From Locusta migratoria (lineage: Eukaryota; Arthropoda; Insecta; Orthoptera; Acrididae), in contig CM048748.1 in assembly GCA_026315105.1 (NCBI GenBank), forward strand, positions 26,763,078 through 26,827,077: DNA of 64,000 bases, written 5' to 3'. Every line of letters begins with the position of its first letter. Position 1 is the first letter of the stretch. Below are positions 21,110-31,453 of this stretch, piece by piece. Both the position numbers and the translations under genes were made by a program. A model generated the notes under the pieces. That model made no database searches and had not been told where the DNA came from. It saw nothing but the letters and a program-made list of their open reading frames with translations.

Positions 21110-22330
21110 GCACTCATGTTAATCAAGGAAGTCGAGTGAATGTCAAAGAATGGACGAAAAAGAATTTCGTGAGGTGATTAAACATTACTTTATGAAAGGC
21201 AAAACGCCTCAAGGAGACTAAAGAGAGACTTGATAAGCTTATAAATGGTTTCAAAATTTTCGGCGTGGCCATACGGGCACAAGTGACGCTGAACATTCTG
21301 GACGCTCTGTAGAAGTTACGACTCCAGGAATCATTGATGTAATCCATGATATGATGATGGATGCCAGGAGAGTTAAGGTGATGAGATTGTTAGTGCTATG
21401 GACAAAATGTTCAAATGTTTGTTAAGCTTATGGGACTTAACTACGGGGTCATCAGTCCCTAAACTTACAAACTACTTATGAACTACTTACGAACTAGGAC
21501 GGCACAAATATCCATGCCCGAGGGGGGATTCGAACCCCCGACCGTAGTGGCCGTGCTGACCGTGACCGGAGCGCCTCAGTCACCTCGGCCACCGCGGCCG
21601 GCTGCTATGGACATCTCGAATGAACGGGTACATAATATTTTGCATAAACATTTGGACATCAGAAAGATGTCCGCAAGATGGGTGCCGCGATTCTCATGCT
21701 TGACCAAAAACGGAATCTTGTGAATTGTTCCAAGGAAGGTTTGAAGCTGTTCAGGGACAGTCCACACGACTTAAAAGCGTCGGTTCGTCATTGTGGGTGA
21801 AACATGGATACATTACTATACTCCTGAGACCAAAGAACAAGCTAAACAATGAGTTACTAAGGGAGAATCTGTACCAAAAAAAGGCGAAGACCGGCCCTTC
21901 GGCCAGAAAGGTTATGGCGACTGTCTTTTGGGATTCGCAAGGGATAATCCTCTTCGACTATCTGGAACATAGTAAAACTATTACAGGTGCATATTATACA
22001 TCGTTATTGGACCGTTTCAAAACCAAGCTGCAAGAAAAATGCCGGCGATTGGCCAATAAAAAGTCATTTTCCAACACGACACTGCACCATCAGACACCTC
22101 AGCAGTTGTGGTCGCAAAATTATTGGAAATAGAATTCCGACTCGTTTCATATCCACCCTATTCTCCAGACTTGGCTCCGTCGGACTACTGTTCGTTCCCC
22201 AATTTGAAGAAATGGCTGGCAGAATGAAGATTTCATTCAGGCGAGGAAGTTTGATTGCAGAAACTATTAGCTATTTTGCAGGCTTGGGCAATTTATATTA
22301 TTCGGAAGGGCTCAACAAATAAAAACAACG
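21110..22330 (+). mobile_element. mariner transposon, inactivated and split by a SINE
   Basis: The plus strand reads MDEKEFREVIKHYFMKGKTP, then GHTGTSDAEHSGRSVEVTTP and DARRVKV before the SINE. After it come ERVHNILHKHLDIRKMSARW, KEGLKLFQ, VGETWIHYYTPETKEQAK, TVFWDSQGIILFDYLEHSKT, FQHDTAPSDTSAVVVAK and YPPYSPDLAPSDYCSFPNLK. This is the mariner HTH plus DD34D catalytic domain in order. The first catalytic aspartate (normally VDETWIH) is G here, and there are several stops and frameshifts, so it cannot transpose. Exact terminal repeats were not resolved. Confidence 0.88.
21405..21602 (-). mobile_element. tRNA-derived SINE, type 1, inside mariner
   Basis: Inverted tail AAATGTTCAAATGTTTGTTA at the left, inverted tRNA head CTCGGCCACCGCGGCCGGC at the right. 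Flanked by perfect TGCTATGGACA at 21394-21404 and 21603-21613 (11 bp). It interrupts the transposase between the two HTH domains. Confidence 0.95.
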
Positions 22331-23359
22331 TTGGACGAAGTGTATAAGTCTAAAACGAGACTACGGCGAAAAATAAAAATATTTTTTCCCAGCACATTGA
22401 AAGGTATATTTATGTGGGTGTGTTGGAAATTCAGGTAATGTAGGGGGATAGGGGGGAGAAAGGATGGTATGCAAATGATTTGTCCACTTGATATTAAAGG
22501 ATGGGCGTGGCTGACCCATCATCGAACATTTAATTAATTTATCCACTAGTTTCCAAGTAATAATACCCATCCAGAATTACGAAAGGGAGTTAACCAATTT
22601 GAATGATTTAAGTAAAGAAATTTGTTTTGACTCGTTTTATTCTCTGAAGTCAAACAAACGTCAGAGTTGAAAGCAAGCTACACATACAATTGAGCGCAAA
22701 ATTATACGAATGTACAAATCAATATAAACACTCCTACAGCAAGTGACTGGTAAGTCGAAGAAAATTGTATTTGATTCTAAACACTTGTGACAACCCACAC
22801 TTAACTGGAAACCGTGACGTAATAGAGAGAAATATTCCGATACCAGAATTCTGTGAATTTAACTAACGTTTTCAACAGTCCGAACTTGATTACCCCTTGA
22901 AACACTAGTAAATGCACGCGATACTGTACCAAAACTGTGCTGGCTGGCGATGTCGAAAACACGACGAGTGGACGGCGGCTTTGTGCGTCGATAGCTGCTA
23001 GTCGTGGAACCGGAGATAATTCAGCTTCGTATTCAAGAAGCGATATTTAACTAATATCAGCCAACTTCGACCCCGGCAGATTTCAGTGCCTACGATCTCA
23101 CTCATTCGACTATGTCGTGCCACTACAGACAATTTAGATAACTGAGTGCTAGATTACCTGTTTTGTTTCTCGCGCAATGTTGCTGTTTCACGACTCGCTT
23201 CCTCTGGCCAGTTTTATTGTTTATATCATCTATACCTCTACCGTTGTACGACAGTGTCACACCCAAGAACTTTGAGTCACGACAGCGTATGACAGTATGC
23301 TATTAACAGCATTCCACTCGCCTTCAGACAATATGTTTTAGATAGGTTTACGACAAGAC
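22331..23359. other. No gene recognised
   Basis: About 1 kb without an identifiable frame or repeat. A short GC-rich patch around 22940-22990 has no coding support. Confidence 0.35.
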
Positions 23360-23458
23360 TCTATTTTTCATATTCACCTTTTAATTTGTGAAGCATGTAA
23401 TTATCATCTTCCACATCTCCAGCGACTAATACTTGGTCGACAGCAAGATCCAGGTTGA

Positions 23459-23664
23459 AACTTCCTGGCAGATTGAAATTGCATATCGGAACCGGGATTC
23501 GAACTTGGGACCTTTGCCTTTGGCGGGCAAGCGCTCTATCGACTGGGCTATCCGGCACGCTTCACGGTCCGTCCTCACAACTTTACTCCTGCCAGAACCT
23601 CGCCTCCTACTTTCCTCCTAATCCCATATCAGCGCACACTCCGCTGCATACTGAGAGTTTCATT
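23459..23664. mobile_element. tRNA-like fold-back repeat with target duplication
   Basis: It begins AAACTTCCTGGCAGATTGAA, has an inverted box B (CCGGGATTCGAACTTGGGAC) and ends with AGCGCACACTCCGCTGC. That is the inverse of the GCAGCGGAGTGTGCGCT found at the start of the 15206 copy. Flanks CAAGATCCAGGTTG (23445-23458) and CAAGATCTAGGTTG (23665-23678) are a 14-bp duplication with one mismatch. Confidence 0.85.
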
Positions 23665-23898
23665 CAAGATCTAGGTTGTCAGTGATTCCTTAAAGTTGAT
23701 AACATAGTGGCGAGTGTGTGCCGACAGCGTCCTTTTTTTGTAACCCCCAAACTCTAGAGATGATTGATTTCTCATTTCCTCCACTACCGTGCAGCACTTG
23801 TAGAACAGTCTGAGAGCTTTCACATTGCTCGGAGACACACGATTATCGATCAGAGTTGTCTACAACTTGTTTTACTGAATTATGTCATAAGCTTTGTG

Positions 23899-24164
23899 AG
23901 TCGGGATAAAGCGCTCGACTGGAAACCGAAGGGTCGCAAGTACGAAACCAGGTCGGACCTGGGATTTTTTTCAATCTGCACTTGAACCCATCCTTCACCT
24001 CTCAACAATGTGAGGTGTCGCCAGAAACGATTCCACGTTAAGCTGTAGGTCCCCTTTCCCCAGTTGGATAAGTGAGGTAGGCTAGGGACACACAATTTAC
24101 CGAAGTGGCGTCCAATTGAAAGACTTGCACCAGGCCAATAAGCCACACGAAAGTATTATTATTG
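23899..24164 (+). mobile_element. tRNA-derived SINE, third type, 11-bp target duplication
   Basis: The tRNA-like head AGTCGGGATAAAGCGCTCGA is followed by GGGTCGCAAGTACGAAACCA (degraded box B). The body carries CCCAGTTGGATAAG and ends GCACCAGGCCAATAAGCC. Perfect TAAGCTTTGTG flanks at 23888-23898 and 24165-24175. Removing it restores the DLHKAYD reading of the surrounding LINE. Confidence 0.88.
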
Positions 24165-24720
24165 TAAGCTTTGTGGAGGTCTACAAAAACGAGGTGGTCG
24201 TTAGATTCTTTGTTTACTGTATCAGTACAGGAGCGACCACATCTAAAACCATGTTGTACTTCAGACTCTTTCTCCTTCTATACTCTTTTACGGGGTACTA
24301 TAATCTCTCATCATGGGATATGCTTCTAACTAATATCACGATAGTTTGCACAAATTTTTGTTTCCCTTCTTAAATACTGATATAACTGACGGCTTTTTCT
24401 ACTCCTTTGGAGCTTCGTCACCTCTGAGGCATTTGTCAAAATCGACTGCCAATATTTCGAAGAATCTCGACGGTGATCCTTTACCAAATTATATAAAAAT
24501 TAATCCTTTCAGTTTTTCATGGCATTAATTTCATATCACACTTCCATGGGTATCATTATCAATAATTTCAGTTTCCGGTGGGAAGTCAGTGAATGCGACG
24601 CTGTTCTGAGTTGGTAGAGTTGTACCCATTCTTGCTTGATAAAGAGGTCTATATCTGCTTGATTTTTATTCTGTGTTCTCAACGTTTTTATTACCTTGTA
24701 CGCTTTATTCACTCATCGAA

Positions 24721-24955
24721 TATTAGGTCAAATATAAACGGTGAATTTGACCTCCTCGATGATTAGGTCAAAATCATCGCTCTCTGAGGACCCATGAAGT
24801 GTCGACGATTGATGGAGTAGTATTTGAGGTTTTCACATTTTACTTTACTGTAATACTGACCACTTTCCTCCCTGACATTCCACATGTTCTCACAAATATT
24901 TTGCCCTGTCGGATTACTTGCAATATTGACGTTCGTTAGTCACTGACGTATAACC
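24721..24955. other. No gene recognised
   Basis: Short spacer between the LINE relic and the tRNA-cored tandem element; nothing identifiable. Confidence 0.35.
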
Positions 24956-25523
24956 TGTCAATGAAATAAATCGCAATTTGCGATCAGTTATGGCTTCACT
25001 GTACTAGGTCACATGGAATACCATAGTGCGGAGAATGAAAATTTGTGCCCGGCCGGGATACGAACCGGGATCTCCTGCTTATTAGGCAAACGCGTTGACC
25101 ATTCCGCCACCGAGGACATAGTGACCAGCCCGACTGCAGAGGACTCTTCCCTGCACGTCTTCCGCCACACCCGAATTTCCATTCGCCATACTGTCTCTTT
25201 TCCTATTACCACAGCCTATTTGTTCTGTAATGCTCGCAGCCACAATACTGTATTCCCGCATCAGGGGGAACAGACCATGAGGTATCGAGACAATTAATTG
25301 TCGACAGAAGCCCAGTCTAGGCTTGTATACAATTATATATATTTTTGACGACATTACAGCGTTCAATGAATTGCAGCCACAATACTATATTTCCGCATCA
25401 GGGGGAACAGACCATGAGGTATCGAGACACAATTAATTGTCGTCAGGAGCCCAGCCTCGGCTTGTATACAATTATATATATTTTTGACGACATTACAGCG
25501 TTCAATGAATGAAATAAATAGCA

Positions 25524-25583
25524 ATTTTCTTTTGTAGTTCTGTTGCATCTTTTAAAGGTTCTGTCAATAAAACGCAGTCTCCG
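25524..25583 (-). mobile_element. 60-bp CR1-like RT scrap inside the tandem element
   Basis: The stretch TTTTGTAGTTCTGTTGCATC to AAAACGCAGTCTCC is nearly the same as part of the CR1-like RT thumb at about 57215-57265 (antisense of GRTLKRCNRTTKE). It lies between the two halves of a direct-repeat unit (AATAAATAGCAATTTT and TTTCCGGTTATGGC) that are contiguous in the first copy at 24963-24993. Confidence 0.7.
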
Positions 25584-25685
25584 TTTCCGGTTATGGCTTA
25601 ATTGTACTAGGCTTATATGGGATACCAAAGTGCGGCGAATGGAAATTTGTGCCGGCCAGGATTCGAACACGGGCCCAAATTTTCA

Positions 25686-25878
25686 AATGTTCAAATGTTT
25701 GTACAGCTTTGGGACTACTTACGGGGTCATCCGTCCCTAAACCTAGAAACTACTTATGAACTACTTACGAACTAGGACGGCACAAATATCCATGCCCGAG
25801 GGGGGATTCGAACCTCCAACCGTAGTGGCCGTGCAGACCGTGACTGAAGCGTCTCAGTCCCCTCGGCCACCGCGGTCG
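25686..25878 (-). mobile_element. tRNA-derived SINE, type 1, 13-bp target duplication
   Basis: An inverted SINE of the common type (GGGGTCATCCGTCCCTAAAC, inverted box B GGGGGATTCGAACCTCC). It is flanked by perfect GCCCAAATTTTCA at 25673-25685 and 25879-25891, within the second unit of the tRNA-cored element. Confidence 0.95.
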
Positions 25879-26067
25879 GCCCAAATTTTCATTCGCCGCA
25901 CTTTGGCGTTGAATGATCCAAGCAATACAATGCAACGGAGTTGTCCATGCTGGCCGCCACTGTTTCGCGAGACGTTGAGGGCGGGACCTTCCTTTCGGAG
26001 ATGCCCTCTATAAGCTGCGGCCCAGCCTGCGTCGATCATTAACAGCCCCTGTGCCACTGTGCGGCAG

Positions 26068-26224
26068 GTTGCTGGCGGCGCGGTGGCTGGTGGCGGGCAT
26101 GCCCTTCACCCAGCAGGCGGCGCTGCTTGCGGACGCCTCAGACCGCGCGGTCAGGGCCGACTACCGCCTGCCCGGAGACGTCATCCCCAGCAACTACAAG
26201 GTCATGCTGCAGCCCTACTTCGAG
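26068..26224 (+). CDS. M1 aminopeptidase (aminopeptidase N-like), N-terminal internal exon
   Basis: This exon encodes the start of the N-terminal beta-saddle domain of a gluzincin M1 aminopeptidase. These zinc exopeptidases trim N-terminal residues, in insects mostly as GPI-anchored gut or membrane ectoenzymes. The frame reads RWLVAGMPFTQQAALLADAS then DYRLPGDVIPSNYKVMLQPY and FE. YRLP.DV.P..Y.V.L.P is the family signature at the mature N-terminus. The donor is CGAG/GTAAGT (26224/26225). I place the acceptor at GCGGCAG (26061-26067), which has a weak pyrimidine tract, so the 5' boundary is less certain. An in-frame ATG at 26099 could instead be a start, but no signal peptide would follow it. 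The exon ends in phase 0, exactly what the exon at 45215 requires. Codons are GC-rich, unlike the surrounding repeats. Confidence 0.9.
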
Positions 26225-26479
26225 GTAAGTCCGCTGTCTAGCACTGGCAATGCCGCTGCCTCATTGCTATTGCCTCCAGGGCGATTTTAAGGCTTTTCCT
26301 CAGATAGTACTGTGGCACAACAAGTCTAACATTCGAGACGTCGCAGCATTTTGTTGATATTGGATTTTAAGGGTGGAAAAGTAAAACCTCTAAACTGCAA
26401 GGGAATTTTGCCTTTGCAAGACCTCATTATGTAGCTATTCTTCTAGGCGTTTTGTAGCACCTATGTGCTCTCTTTGGGA
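26225..26479. other. Intron start; no other feature
   Basis: Begins with the donor GTAAGTCC. The remainder is intronic sequence with nothing recognisable until the CR1-like fragment. Confidence 0.6.
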
Positions 26480-27002
26480 GAAGGTGTTTGTCAAAAGTTT
26501 CCTATAGAATTATGGAGCATATTCTCAGATCGAATATATTAATTTCCGTACAGACGGATAAGATTCTTTCTACGAATCAGCACTGGTTTAGGAAACATCG
26601 ATCCTGTGAAACTCAACTTGCCTTTTTCTCACATGACATCTTGCGATCCGTGGATGAAGGACAACAGGTAGATTGTGTTTTTCTCGATTTCAACAAGGCA
26701 TTTGACGAGTACCACACTGCAGACTGCTAACGAAGATATGAGCATATGGAATAGGTTCACAGATTAGTGACTGGTTGGAAGACTTCCTAAGTGACAGAAC
26801 TCAGCACGTTGTTCTCGACGGCGAGTGTTCACCGGAGAAGAGTATATTGTCAGGCGTGCCCCAGGGGAGTGTGATAGGACTGTTATTATATTCTACTTAT
26901 ATACATGATCTTATGGAGAGAGTAACTTGTAATTTGTGACTGTATTCTGATGATGCTGTTGTGTATGGGGGTGTCGTCTTTAATTGATTGTAAAAGTATA
27001 CG
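26480..27002 (+). mobile_element. CR1-like LINE, RT palm fragment
   Basis: The plus strand encodes SYRIMEHILRSNILIS, STNQHWFRKHRSCETQLAFF, VDCVFLDFNKAFDEYHT (first palm aspartate block), SDWLEDFLSDRTQ-like pieces, and GVPQGSVIGLLL. It ends in a diverged LYSDDAVVYG (FADD equivalent) near 26945. Several stops and frameshifts. The segment 26694-27002 is repeated in direct orientation at 34213-34537 on the other side of the nested RTE. Confidence 0.8.
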
Positions 27003-30000
27003 TGAACCACAGACATTGCCGAGGTGGGGTGGCTAACGTGCCTCAACGATACAGATAGCCGTAGCGTAGGTGCAACCACAGCGGTGGGGTATCTGTGGAG
27101 AGGCCAGACAAACGTGTGGTTCCTGAAAAGGGGCAGCAGTCTGGATGATTGACTGAGCTGGCCTTGTAACATCAGCTATTGTGGCTTTGCCACACCGTTA
27201 CTGCGAACGACTGTTCGCAAGGAGGAACTACAGCCATTACTTTCCCCGAGGACATGCAGCTCTACTGTATGAACATATGATGATGGCATCCTCTCGGGTA
27301 AAATATTCCGGAGGTAAAATAGTCCCCCATTCGGATCTCCGGGCGGGGACTACTCAGGAGGAAGTTGTCATCAGGAAAGACAATACTGGCATTCTACGGA
27401 TCGGAGTGTGGAATGTTAGATCCCTTAATCGGGTAGGAAAATTAGAAAATTTAAAAAGGGAAATGGATAGGTTGAAGTTAGATATAGTGGGGATTAGTGA
27501 AGTTCAGTGGCTCGATGAACAGGGTTTCTGGTCAGGTGAGTACAGGATTATAAATACAAAATCAGTTGGGGGTATCACAGGAGTAGGATTGATAATGAAT
27601 AAGAAAATAGAAACGCGGGTAAACTACTATGAGCAGCACAGTGATCGCATTATCATTGTCAAGATAGATACGAAGCCAACACCGACAGCAGTAGCACAGG
27701 TTTATATTGCAACTATCTCTGCTGATGATGAGGAAGCTGAAGAAATGTATCAAGAGTTAAAGGAAATTATTCAGACAATTAAGGGAGTTGTTGTTTTTTA
27801 TTGTGGTCTTCAGTCCGCAGACTGGTTTGATGTAGCTCTCCTCGCTACCCTGTCCTGTGCAAGTCTCTTCATCTGAGAATACGTTCGGCAACCTACATCC
27901 TTTTGAATTTGCTTACTGTATTCGTCCCTCGGTCTCCCTCTACGATTTTTTCCCCACACACTTCCTTCTAAAGCTAAGTTGACAATTCCTTAATGCCTCA
28001 GAATGTGTCCAACCAATCTATCCCTTCCCTTAGTCAGGATATGCCAGAAACTCCCTTTCTTCCCGATTCGGTTAAGCACCTCCTCATTAGTTACGTGATC
28101 TGCCCATCATTCGTCTGAAGCACCACATTACAAAAGCTTCTATAATCTTTTTATCTGAATTCCTTATCGTCCACGTTTCACTCCCATACGATGCTACACT
28201 CCAGACAAATGCTTTCAGAAGGGACTTCCTAACATTTAAATTAATATTGGATGTTAACAAGTTTCATTTCTTTAGAAACGCTTTTCTTCCCATAGACATT
28301 CTGTATTTTATATCTTCTTTACTTCGGCCATCAGAATTTATTTTGCTACCCAAATAACAAAATTCAGCTACTACTTTTATTGTCTCATTTCCTAATCTAA
28401 TTCCTTCAGTATCGCCTGATATTCTGACATTGCATTCCGTTACCTTCGTTTTACTCTTGTTAATGTTCATCTTATATCTTTCTTTCAAGACACTGTCCAT
28501 CCCATTCAACTGCTCCTCCAGATCTTTTGCGGTCTCTGACTGAACTACTGTCATCGGCAAACCGCAATGTTTTTATTTCTTCTCCCTGCACTTTAATGCC
28601 CTCTCCAAATTTCTCCTTCCATTCCTTCTCTGCCTGCTCAATGTACAGATTGAACAACATTGGGGAAAGGCTACACCTCTGTCTTACTCCCTTCCCAACC
28701 TCTGCGTCCCTTTCTTGCCCTTCGACTCTAATAACCGATGTCTGGTTTTTGTATAGGTTGAATATAACTCTTCGCTCCCTATATTTCACCCTGATAGCTT
28801 CAGAATTTGGAAGAGTGTATTCCAGTCGACATTGTCAAAAGCTTTCTCCAAATCGACAAACGCTAAAAACGTCGGTTTCCCTTTCCTTAGCCTGTGAGTA
28901 TTGCCTCTCGTGTTCCTACATTTCTCCTAAATCCAAACTGATCTTCCCCGAGGTGGGATTCCAAAAGTTTTTCCATTCGTATGTAAATAATTCCTGTTAG
29001 TATTTTGCACCCATGAGTTATTAAGCTGATAGTTCTATAATTTTCACACTTGTCTGCACTTACTTTCTTTGGAATTGGAATTACAATATTGTTCTTGAAG
29101 TCGGAGGGTATTTCCCCTGTCTCATACATCTTGCATACAAGGTGGAACAATTTTTTCATGACTGACTCTGCTAACAACATCAGCAGTTCAGACGGAATAT
29201 CATCTACTCCAGGGGCCTTGTTTCTACTCAAGTCTTTCAGCGCCCTATCAAATTCTTCTCGCAGTATCAAATCACCTATCTCATCTTCCTCCACTTCGTC
29301 TTCCATTTCTAGAATACTGCCTTCTAGTTTATTTCCTTTGTATAAGCCCTCTATATATTCCTTCCACAGTTCAACCTTCCCCTCTTTGCTTAGTACTGGT
29401 TTTCTGTCTGAGTTCTTGATATTCATACATCTGCTTTTCTTGTCTCCAAATACCTCTTTTACTTTCCTGTAGGCGGTATCTATCTTTCCCCTAGTTATGT
29501 ATTCTTCTACGGTTCTGAATTTGTCCTCTAGCCACTCCTGCTTAGCCATCTGCACTTCCTGCCACTCTCATTTTTCAGACGTTTGTACTCCCTTTTTCCT
29601 GTTTCGCCTCTCATCAATTAGGTTCAGCATATCCTGTGTTATCCAGGGATTTCGATTAGGCCTTGTCCTTGTGCTTATATGGTCCTCTGCAGCCTTCACT
29701 AACCTATCTCTCAGAGCTACCCATTCGTATTCTACTGTATTACTTTCCCCCGTTTCAGCCAATCCTTGCCTAATGCTCCCTCTGAAGCTCTCAACCACCT
29801 CTGGTTCTTTCAATTTGTCCAGGTTCCATCTCCGAACCTTTCTACCTTTCTGCAAGTTTTAAGCTGCAGTTGATAATCAATAAGTTATGGTAGTAAATAT
29901 CTGCTCCTGGATACGTCTTACACTTTAGAACCTGGTTTCTAAATCTATTCCTTACCATCATAAAGTCAATCTGGTACCTTCCAGTATCTCCAGCCTCCTT

Positions 30001-30558
30001 TCATGATGATTAAACCAAGTGTTGGTGATCATTAAATTGTGCTCTGCGCAAAATTCTACCAAGCGATCTCCTATTTCATTCCTTTTTTCCAGACCATATT
30101 CACCTACTACATTTCCTTCTCTTCCCTTTCCTACTACCGATTTCCAGTCCCCCATCACAATCAAGGTTTCGTCTCCCTTAACTTTCTGAATAATTTCTTT
30201 TATCTCCTCATACATTTTTTCGATATCCTCACCATCGGCCATGCTAGTTGGTATATAAACTTGCACTACTGTGGTCGGTGTTGGCTTCGTGTTTATCTTT
30301 ACTACGATAAAGCGTTCACTATGCTGTTCATAGTAACTTACCTGCATTCTTATTTTCTTATTTCTTATCAGTCCTACTCCTTCGTTACCACCAACTGATT
30401 TTGTATTGATAAACCTGTATTCAAGTGACCAGAAATCCTGTTCATCCTGCCACCGAACTTCACTAATCCCTACCATATCTAACTTTAACCTATACATTTC
30501 TCTTTTCATGCCTTTCATGTACGACTTCTTTCCTATTCCAGTTCTGTGCGAACTTCAA

Positions 30559-30936
30559 TTATTTATTTATTTATTTAATTTACATCCTGTTCACAGCTTG
30601 GCTTAGGCCTATATATATATCGATGTTAAGAGTCGCATTTAAATTAAACACTGAACTAATGAGAAACAATACAATTTAAAAACCACTAGCTGGGTAAAAC
30701 CATCTGCACTCATGGATCACCAAAAATACTGTCAACAGCTCTTATACTAACTCCTTAGTTGGTCTAAATAAAATCAAGAAAAGCAACTGTAAACACACTG
30801 TACGTCGTGCTATGTTAACAATCTGTAGCAAATTTAAAATAAACCGCCGCAGCGGAGTGGCCAAGAATTCTAAGGCGCCTTGCTGTGGAGCCCACGGAAG
30901 GTAGCCGTCGGACGTTCATGTCCTCCCTTGGGCATC

Positions 30937-30978
<42 letters not shown>

Positions 30979-31453
30979 GTCCTTAGTGTTATTGTAAGTT
31001 AGTTTAAGTAGTTTGTAAGCATAGTTGTTAAGTCCCATAGATTAACAAATATTTGAACACTTTTAAAATAAACCGTTGCTTACATGTTTAGGCCTACGTT
31101 TTCATTACTGCTTCTGTGTGAGCATAACTATTTCTAATATAAATAAAAAAGGTTTTGTTTTTAACATTACACAGATAATTGCTTAATTTTGGCGTCCATA
31201 CTTGGTGTCTGGAATTTACAAGCCACCGTTTACACCGATATATATTTCAAGGAAACGAATAAAATTTATTGCAACCATATCTGCTATTATTTGGGCAGTT
31301 TGGAGCTGCACAACCAACCATTTCACTCTGTGAAACAATAAAATGACAAAATATTCGCTGATTCACTTCGCTGCACCTCTCAAGGCATACATCACTGTCG
31401 TCGGATTTGGATTCAAAATGGCGGCTTGTTCAGCTCGGTATATCTAGTGCTTT
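30559..31453. mobile_element. Unidentified 0.9-kb insertion in the inner RTE
   Basis: The inner RTE breaks off near 30558 in the WNVRS block and resumes at 31454 with the upstream HSDPGGDYSG block, missing roughly 80 bp of its own. The inserted sequence is AT-rich (TTATTTATTTATTTAATTTA at its left) and contains a SINE. It has no frame, TIR or LTR that I can recognise. Confidence 0.5.
30847..31061 (+). mobile_element. tRNA-derived SINE with (TG)n, 14-bp target duplication
   Basis: Head CCGCAGCGGAGTGGCCAAGA, box B ATGTCCTCCCTTGGGCAT, a (TG) microsatellite at 30940-30977, body TTAGTTTAAGTAGTTTGTAA and tail AACAAATATTTGAACAC. Perfect TTTAAAATAAACCG flanks at 30833-30846 and 31062-31075. Confidence 0.95.

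Larger units (their letters stand above)
23360..24720 (-). mobile_element. RTE-like LINE relic, split by two tRNA-derived repeats
   Basis: Read leftward, the minus strand gives NQADIDLFIKQEW, NLCKLS (NYRGIS region), GFRCGRSCTDTVNK-like CGRSCTDTV, and NDHLVFVDLHKAYDIIQ. After a SINE gap it continues NKLWTTLIDNRVSPSNVKAL. After a second gap it reads LDLAVDQVLVAGDVEDDNYM and LHKLKGEYEK. The order and motifs match the better copy at 50650-52490 (FADDQVVIAQDGEDANYM). The catalytic FADD has decayed to AVD. Multiple stops are present. Confidence 0.7.
24956..25915. mobile_element. tRNA-cored element with direct repeats, partly tandem
   Basis: The segment 24959-25045 (AATGAAATAAATCGCAATTT, GTTATGGCTTCACTGTACTA, AGTGCGGAGAATG) directly precedes an inverted tRNA-like core (CCGGCCGGGATACGAACCGG, 25040-25110). 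It recurs at 25502-25645 in front of a second, mostly deleted core (25650-25672). Between them a unit of about 135 bp (GCAGCCACAATACTGTATTC to GCGTTCAATGAA) is duplicated head to tail (about 25234-25369 and 25370-25505). The architecture matches the element at 42471-42902, whose post-tRNA segment is similar (GGACACAGTGATCA versus GGACATAGTGACCA). The second copy is interrupted by a SINE. Confidence 0.75.
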
